Source of the DNA: NVTR01 sp036480115
Lineage (GTDB): Bacteria; Pseudomonadota; Alphaproteobacteria; Rhodobacterales; Rhodobacteraceae
Assembly: GCA_965224795.1 (NCBI GenBank)
Contig: CBDDAE010000002.1
Coordinates: 496,001 to 560,000, forward strand
Direction of reading: 5' to 3'
Length of the DNA: 64,000 nt
In this document: positions 59,303 through 64,000 of the stretch, piece by piece
Layout: each line of letters opens with the position of its first letter
Position numbering within the stretch: the stretch's first letter is position 1
Notes under the pieces: generated by a model
What the model saw: only the letters and a program-made list of their open reading frames with translations
Databases searched by the model: none
Told to the model about the DNA's origin: nothing
Program-made: the position numbers and the translations under genes

Positions 59303-60205
59303 CTATACTTTGGTTGCCAGTGCAGTTGGGGTAATGGCGCGGCGCTTCAATGTCGCTTCACGCAATGTAATAAACGTTACCGACGCCAGAATAATGACAC
59401 CCCCAAAAACCACCCAGCCATCCACCGGTTCTGCAAAAAACAACGCGCCAAGTGAAACCGACCAGACCAGTTGCAGAAACGTTACAGGCTGGGTCACAGT
59501 GATCGGCGCGGCGGCAAAGGCCAGCGTCATAGTGTAGTGCCCGGCCGTGGCAAAACAGGCGACAAGGAATATCCAACCCAATTGCACCGCAGTTGGTGTG
59601 ACCCAAACCAATGCCGCCAGCGGTGCAAGCCCGATTGTCACCGTGATTGACAACATGCCGACGATAACGACAGGGCTGGTGCGCCCGGTCATGTGTTTGG
59701 CCACCAGGTACGACGTGCCAAACAGTAATGCATTTGCCAACATAGCCAGATGACCGCCTGAAACTTCACGAAATCCGGGGCGCAGGATCACCATCGCTCC
59801 CAGCAGAGCCATTAGCACCGCAATAATACGTCTGGCGGCCAGCTTTTCCCTTAAAAACACTGCCGCGCCGATGGTTACACAGATCGGTGCCAGATAGCCC
59901 ATGGCCGTCACCTCGGCGATTGGAATTTGTGTCATGGCAAAGAACCAGAAAGTAACGCCCAAGGAATGGGCGGCACCACGCAGTCCGAACAATAAAAGAT
60001 CCTGTCGCGACAGATTTGCCCGCAATATTGGGCGGATAATCGGGATCAGAAAAACCAGCCCTAATACATACCGTAAAAACGCAGATTCTGCCGCCGGAAG
60101 CGCGCTGCCCAGATGTTTAACAATGGCAATAACCGCCACAAACAGCGCGCCGGTCAAAAGCATGAAAAGGATACCGGTTACAGGCCGGTCAGCGGTTGGT
60201 TCCAT
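59303..60205 (-). CDS. EamA/DMT-family transporter
   Basis: The 300-residue protein has ten membrane helices in two EamA repeats (residues ~8-140 and 155-290). Typical parts are GAAHSLGVTFWFFAMTQIPI at the end of repeat 1 and PITVTQPVTFLQLVWSVSLG in repeat 2. It resembles RhaT/S-adenosylmethionine- or amino-acid-exporting members; substrate is unknown. The SH3 gene follows 9 bases downstream. Confidence 0.9.
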   Translation of the reverse strand: MEPTADRPVTGILFMLLTGALFVAVIAIVKHLGSALPAAESAFLRYVLGLVFLIPIIRPILRANLSRQDLLLFGLRGAAHSLGVTFWFFAMTQIPIAEVTAMGYLAPICVTIGAAVFLREKLAARRIIAVLMALLGAMVILRPGFREVSGGHLAMLANALLFGTSYLVAKHMTGRTSPVVIVGMLSITVTIGLAPLAALVWVTPTAVQLGWIFLVACFATAGHYTMTLAFAAAPITVTQPVTFLQLVWSVSLGALFFAEPVDGWVVFGGVIILASVTFITLREATLKRRAITPTALATKV

Positions 60206-60243
60206 AACGCTTGTGGATCGGATTTTGTGTCCAACAGCAAGCC

Positions 60244-60984
60244 TTAAAGCTGTTCCATAACCTCGTCGCTGGCTTCGAAATTGGATGTAATCCGCTGCAC
60301 GTCATCGTCATCTTCCAGCGCATCAATCAGTTTCATCAGCTTTTGCATGGCTTCCAGATCCATGTCGGTTGTCATGTTGGGTTTCCAGATCAGTTTAGAG
60401 GTCTGGCTTTCGCCCAGCTCGGCTTCCAGCGCGTTTGACACATCATTCAGATCGCTGTCGGCGCAATAAATTATGTGCCCGTCATCCGAACTTTCGACAT
60501 CATCCGCCCCGGCTTCAATTGCCGCCATCATCACCGTGTCGGCGTCGCCCGATTCGGGCGAATAGGTGACTTCGCCGACCCGATCAAACATAAAGGCGAC
60601 TGATCCGGTTTCACCAAGATTGCCACCGTTTTTGGTGAAGGTTGAGCGCACGGTGGACGCTGTGCGGTTGCGGTTGTCGGTCATTGCTTCGACAATCACC
60701 GCCACGCCATTGGGGCCGTAACCTTCATAGCGAATTTCCTCATAATCGTCGCCTTCACCAGCCGCAGATTTCTTGATGGCGCGGTCGATCACATCCTTGG
60801 GGACAGAAACCGATTTGGCCTCTTTCACCGCCATGCGCAGGCGCGGGTTTTTATCGGGATCGGGGTCACCCATTTTCGCGGCGACAGTGATTTCCTTGCT
60901 TAACTTGGAAAACAGCTTAGAGCGCACAGCGTCCTGGCGCCCCTTGCGGTGCTGGATGTTTGCCCATTTTGAATGGCCGGCCAT
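60244..60984 (-). CDS. yebC: YebC/PmpR-family regulator
   Basis: This 246-residue protein is in the YebC/TACO1 family, reported both as a DNA-binding regulator and as a translation factor for polyproline-type stalls. It has the family start MAGHSKWANIQHRKGRQDAV, the mid part RYEGYGPNGVAVIVEAMTDN and NKNGGNLGETGSVAFMF-like DRVGEV segment, and a C-terminal LEDDDDVQRITSNFEAS. The start at MAGHS is the family standard; GGGGAATA lies before it. Confidence 0.95.
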   Translation of the reverse strand: MAGHSKWANIQHRKGRQDAVRSKLFSKLSKEITVAAKMGDPDPDKNPRLRMAVKEAKSVSVPKDVIDRAIKKSAAGEGDDYEEIRYEGYGPNGVAVIVEAMTDNRNRTASTVRSTFTKNGGNLGETGSVAFMFDRVGEVTYSPESGDADTVMMAAIEAGADDVESSDDGHIIYCADSDLNDVSNALEAELGESQTSKLIWKPNMTTDMDLEAMQKLMKLIDALEDDDDVQRITSNFEASDEVMEQL

Positions 60985-61112
60985 TGGCATTATTCCCCGT
61001 TAAACTACTGCTTTGCTTCTATAGAGCAGGGCCATATGCGCCTGCAACCCGGCAAGGCGTTGCAATTTGGCTGTTGTTCCGATTGTCTGGGGCAAAATAG
61101 ATGAGGCGTGCC

Positions 61113-62894
61113 ATGACCACCGACCAGATTATTCTGTTTTCCCTGTTTGGGGCCGTGTTTGGCATGCTGCTTTGGGGCAGGTTTCGCTACGATCTGGTGG
61201 CATTCTCAGCACTGATGGCGGGCGTTGTGCTCGGGGTGATCCCGACCAAACACGCCTTTGATGGGTTTGGCCACCCGGCCACGATCGTGGTGGCGCTGGT
61301 TCTGGTGGTATCGGCCGGGCTGGTGCGTTCCGGGGCGGTGTTTTTGATCACCCGAACGCTGGTGGATTCTGCGCGTTCGCTTGGTGGGCATATTGCGTTG
61401 ATGGGGGCCATTGGTGGTGTGCTGTCGGCGTTTATGAATAACGTCGCGGCGCTGGCCTTGCTGATGCCGGTGGATATCCAGACCGCGCGTAAGGCTGGCC
61501 GGGTGCCGGGGCTGTCACTGATGCCGCTGTCATTTGCCACTATCCTTGGCGGCATGGTGACATTGATCGGCACGCCGCCCAATATCATCATCGCATTGAT
61601 CCGCGAAGACAGTCTGGGCGAGCCGTTTAAAATGTTTGATTTCGCCCCCGTTGGCGGTGTGGTGGCGGTGGTTGGGTTGCTGTTTGTGGCCACCATCGGC
61701 TGGCGATTGATCCCGCAAAACACAGATGCCGGTGCTTCGGCTGATCCGATGGCGGATATCGCGCAGTACATCGCCGAACTGACGGTGCCCGAGGGGTCCA
61801 AACTGATCGGTCAGCGGCTGAATGAGCTGAATGAAGTTGCCGACAAGAACGACGTGGCAATCCTGGGATTGGTGCGCGACGGCAAGCGGCGCTATGGCAC
61901 GGCGCGCAATGTGCGGCTGCTGGAAGGGGACGCGATTGTGCTTGAAGCCAGACCGGATGCGCTGGACGAATTTCGCGCTGCCCTGTCGCTGGATTTCGCC
62001 GAAACCAAGCGCCAGGAATTGCTGCATGCGGAAGGCGACGGGCTTCAGGTCATCGAAGTTGTGGTGCCCGATGACGCCCGGATTACCGGTAAAACCGCAC
62101 AAAACATTGGGCTGGGCTGGCGCCAACGCACAGTCTTGCTGGGCATTTCGCGTGAAGGCAAACGGATTACCGATCATATCCGCAAAACTGAAATCCATGC
62201 CGGTGACATTTTACTGCTGCTGATCCCCAGTGATCAAACCGGTGACGTGGTGGAATGGCTGGGTTGTTTGCCGCTGGCCGATCGCGGCTTGCAGGTGACT
62301 GATGAGAAAAAGGTCTGGCTGGCCATTGGCATGTTTGGCGCGGCAGTGCTGGCGGCGTCACTGGGGCTGATCTATCTGCCGGTGGCACTTGGTCTGGTGG
62401 TGGTCGGGTTTGTGCTGACCAAAATCCTGCCGATCAGCGATATTTACAACCATATTTCATGGCCTGTTGTGGTGCTGTTGGGGTCGATGATCCCGCTGGG
62501 GTCAGCGCTGGAAACATCGGGGGGCACCGAGTTGATTGCAGATTGGCTAATCACCCTGACCAATGGTATGCCGTCCTGGGCAATCCTGACCATATTGATG
62601 GTCGTGACCATGAGCCTGTCGGACGTGTTGAACAACACCGCAACCACCATTGTCGCCGCCCCTATTGGTATCAAGATGGCGCAAAGTCTGGACGTGAACC
62701 CGGACCCGTTTTTGATGGCAGTGGCAGTGGCTGCGTCTTGCGCGTTTTTGACGCCGATTGGCCATAAGAACAACACCCTGATCCTGGGGCCCGGTGGCTA
62801 TAGCTTTGGCGATTATTGGCGCATGGGGCTGCCGCTGGAAATACTGGTGGTGGCCGTAAGCATTCCTGCGATTCTGGTATTCTGGCCGCTTTAG
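61113..62894 (+). CDS. SLC13-type transporter with two RCK_C domains
   Basis: The 593-residue protein has an N-terminal half of a DASS/SLC13 carrier (GVLSAFMNNVAALALLMPVD; GGMVTLIGTPPNIIIALIRE), two central RCK_C (TrkA-C) ligand-binding domains (about residues 200-370; EGSKLIGQRLNELNEVADKN; DDARITGKTAQNIGLGWRQR) and the second carrier half (SDVLNNTATTIVAAPIGIKM; LTPIGHKNNTLILGPGGYSF). Members import sulfate, dicarboxylates or other anions with Na+. The start at MTTDQIIL follows GAGG; ATG at 61101 is an alternative. A paralogue lies convergent at 62946. Confidence 0.88.
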   Translation: MTTDQIILFSLFGAVFGMLLWGRFRYDLVAFSALMAGVVLGVIPTKHAFDGFGHPATIVVALVLVVSAGLVRSGAVFLITRTLVDSARSLGGHIALMGAIGGVLSAFMNNVAALALLMPVDIQTARKAGRVPGLSLMPLSFATILGGMVTLIGTPPNIIIALIREDSLGEPFKMFDFAPVGGVVAVVGLLFVATIGWRLIPQNTDAGASADPMADIAQYIAELTVPEGSKLIGQRLNELNEVADKNDVAILGLVRDGKRRYGTARNVRLLEGDAIVLEARPDALDEFRAALSLDFAETKRQELLHAEGDGLQVIEVVVPDDARITGKTAQNIGLGWRQRTVLLGISREGKRITDHIRKTEIHAGDILLLLIPSDQTGDVVEWLGCLPLADRGLQVTDEKKVWLAIGMFGAAVLAASLGLIYLPVALGLVVVGFVLTKILPISDIYNHISWPVVVLLGSMIPLGSALETSGGTELIADWLITLTNGMPSWAILTILMVVTMSLSDVLNNTATTIVAAPIGIKMAQSLDVNPDPFLMAVAVAASCAFLTPIGHKNNTLILGPGGYSFGDYWRMGLPLEILVVAVSIPAILVFWPL

Positions 62895-62897
62895 GTC

Positions 62898-62935
62898 GGA
62901 TGCCTCCGGCGGAGATATTTAGGAAAAGAAGAAAT
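62898..62935 (+). repeat. GCCTCCGGCGGAGATATTT-type element, copy 4
   Basis: GGATGCCTCCGGCGGAGATA followed by TTTAGGAAAAGAAGAAA, starting 3 bases after the SLC13 stop. CTCCG-GCGGAG is a short palindrome. This is the clearest copy; others are at 20435, 32303 and 42659. Confidence 0.65.
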
Positions 62936-62945
62936 TCCGGGGCGT

Positions 62946-64000
62946 TTAAAGTGGCCAGAAGAACGGGATAACCGCACTTGCAATCAGGCCTACAGACAGG
63001 TTCAGTGGGATGCCGACCTTTAGGAAATCGGTAAATTTGTAACCGCCGGGGCCAAACACCATCATGTTGGTTTGATAGCTGATTGGGGTGGCGAATGTGG
63101 CGCTGGCGGCCACCATGACAGCCACCACTAGCGGGCGTGGATCGACGCCAAGGTTGATGGCCAATCCGATGGCAACCGGTGTTAACACCACAGCCACCGC
63201 GTGGTTGATCAGTTCCGACAAGACCGATGTCAGCAGATAAATCGCCCAGACAATGAAGAAGGGCGGCAAGTCGGCGATAAACGGGGCGAAAGCCGCCACC
63301 ATCAGTTCAATCGCGCCGGATGTTTCCAGCGCGGTGGCCACGGCCAGCATGGCGAAAATCAACGCCAGTAAGCGGCCATCAATAAAGGAAAATGCTTCGT
63401 CAGAATCAATGCATCGGGTCAGGAACACCACCGCCATGGCCAGCACGGCCAGCAGCAGGATTGGCGCGATACCAAGGGCAGCAAGCAGGACGATGCCTGC
63501 CAGTGCCGCCAATGCAATTGGGGCGTGGCTGCGCCGGTAGGCCCGATCTGAGGGTTGGCTGACGTCGACCATATCCATATCCACGGCCAGCCGTTTGATA
63601 TCTGCGCTGGCGCCTTCCAGCAGCAGTGTATCACCCACCTGCACGGTTAAATCATCCAGCGCCTGGGCGATATTCTGATCCCTGCGATGCGCCGCCAAAA
63701 CGTAGACACCGTAACGTCGACGCAGCCGCATCGAACCTAGTTTCCGCCCCACCATGCGACAACCGGGAGTGATCAGCACTTCTACTGTTGTGGTTTCAAC
63801 CGAGGACACCTGATCAGCCGGGCGCAATTTGCGGTCCTGTTGCAGGCTTAGCAATTCGGCCATTGGGGTGCGCAAGACCACCCGATCGCCGGCAGTCAGG
63901 GTTACTTCTTTCAGGTCGCGGCGCAGGGACAGATCACCGCGCAATACATCCACCAGCCGCACACCGTCACGGCGAAACAACTCGATACCTGTGGCGGCTT
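62946..64000 (-). CDS. SLC13-type transporter with RCK_C domains, N-terminal part missing
   Basis: Only the C-terminal 350 or so residues are in the window; the frame stays open to the right edge (ATGIELFRRDGVRLVDVLRG). Visible are one RCK_C domain tail and a second full one (SVETTTVEVLITPGCRMVGR; YGVYVLAAHRRDQNIAQALD), then the second carrier half with SELINHAVAVVLTPVAIGLA and TPISYQTNMMVFGPGGYKF. Compared with the neighbouring convergent carrier, the NN-TA motif reads NHAVAV and NKN reads YQTN, so substrates may differ. Confidence 0.87.
   Translation of the reverse strand, partial: AATGIELFRRDGVRLVDVLRGDLSLRRDLKEVTLTAGDRVVLRTPMAELLSLQQDRKLRPADQVSSVETTTVEVLITPGCRMVGRKLGSMRLRRRYGVYVLAAHRRDQNIAQALDDLTVQVGDTLLLEGASADIKRLAVDMDMVDVSQPSDRAYRRSHAPIALAALAGIVLLAALGIAPILLLAVLAMAVVFLTRCIDSDEAFSFIDGRLLALIFAMLAVATALETSGAIELMVAAFAPFIADLPPFFIVWAIYLLTSVLSELINHAVAVVLTPVAIGLAINLGVDPRPLVVAVMVAASATFATPISYQTNMMVFGPGGYKFTDFLKVGIPLNLSVGLIASAVIPFFWPL

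Noticed and set aside
1..64000. CRISPR arrays, rRNA, tRNA, transposases or prophage genes
   Set aside because: No spaced identical repeats, no cloverleaf with CCA-type acceptor and anticodon arms, and no transposase, integrase or phage protein motifs were recognised on either strand.

Overview
The window looks like a chromosomal segment of an alphaproteobacterium of the order Rhodobacterales (Rhodobacteraceae / roseobacter type). Signs of this are NDUFA12 beside mlaD, DUF2155 and aat, a LdtR-type MarR regulator, SdhE, a ThyX thymidylate synthase, the propionyl-CoA carboxylase genes with a PccR/ScfR regulator, choXWV, and GC-rich palindromic intergenic repeats. No rRNA, tRNA, CRISPR array, transposase or prophage was seen. 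Most of the window is core housekeeping DNA with short accessory islands.

Layout. 1-3.5 kb: pyrimidine reduction (truncated rutR-like regulator, preA, a VOC protein, preT) with a RutR-like operator before preT. 3.7-6.2 kb: accB-accC-aat. 6.2-7.5 kb: DUF2155, mlaD and an NDUFA12-like gene. 7.5-9.6 kb: clpX and clpP. 9.7-10.8 kb: a TerC-like DUF475 membrane protein. 10.8-12.3 kb: a repeat-rich gap and a broken DUF4238 gene. 12.4-17.5 kb: thyX, an outer-membrane-barrel-like protein, gloA, an SGNH hydrolase and two tandem DUF1194 proteins. 17.5-20.4 kb: a MarR regulator, sdhE, an XRE regulator, aspC and a small unknown. 20.5-25.4 kb: MATE, DUF533/TerB, ppk2, a 2OG-Fe(II) oxygenase and a CMD-family protein. 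25.5-26.3 kb: an orphan ribbon-helix-helix-like protein with its own twin palindromes, flanked by dispersed repeats. 26.4-29.8 kb: DUF1761, parE and two small unknowns. 29.9-34.2 kb: lprI-like, lolD, lolC/E, GNAT and proS. 34.4-40 kb: AI-2E permease, hda, ppk1, ppx. 40-42.6 kb: small periplasmic protein, nuclease/phosphatase, DnaJ-TerB protein, VOC protein. 42.7-54.8 kb: propionyl-CoA assimilation (mcm, pccA, pccB, ridA, pccR) with a GT-C-like membrane protein and an MFS exporter embedded. 54.9-58.7 kb: alpha/beta hydrolase and choXWV. 58.7-64 kb: SH3-domain protein, EamA transporter, yebC and two convergent SLC13-type transporters, the last cut by the window end.

The genes form several working units: reductive pyrimidine catabolism under RutR; the first committed step of fatty-acid synthesis (biotin carboxylase half); the ClpXP protease; LolCDE lipoprotein export; polyphosphate synthesis and breakdown (ppk1-ppx, plus ppk2); propionyl-CoA to succinyl-CoA conversion; and choline uptake. 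The most unusual material lies in the intergenic regions: at least three families of dispersed palindromic repeats, which sit preferentially beside the strain-specific-looking genes (the DUF4238 pseudogene, the ribbon-helix-helix orphan and the small membrane protein after parE).
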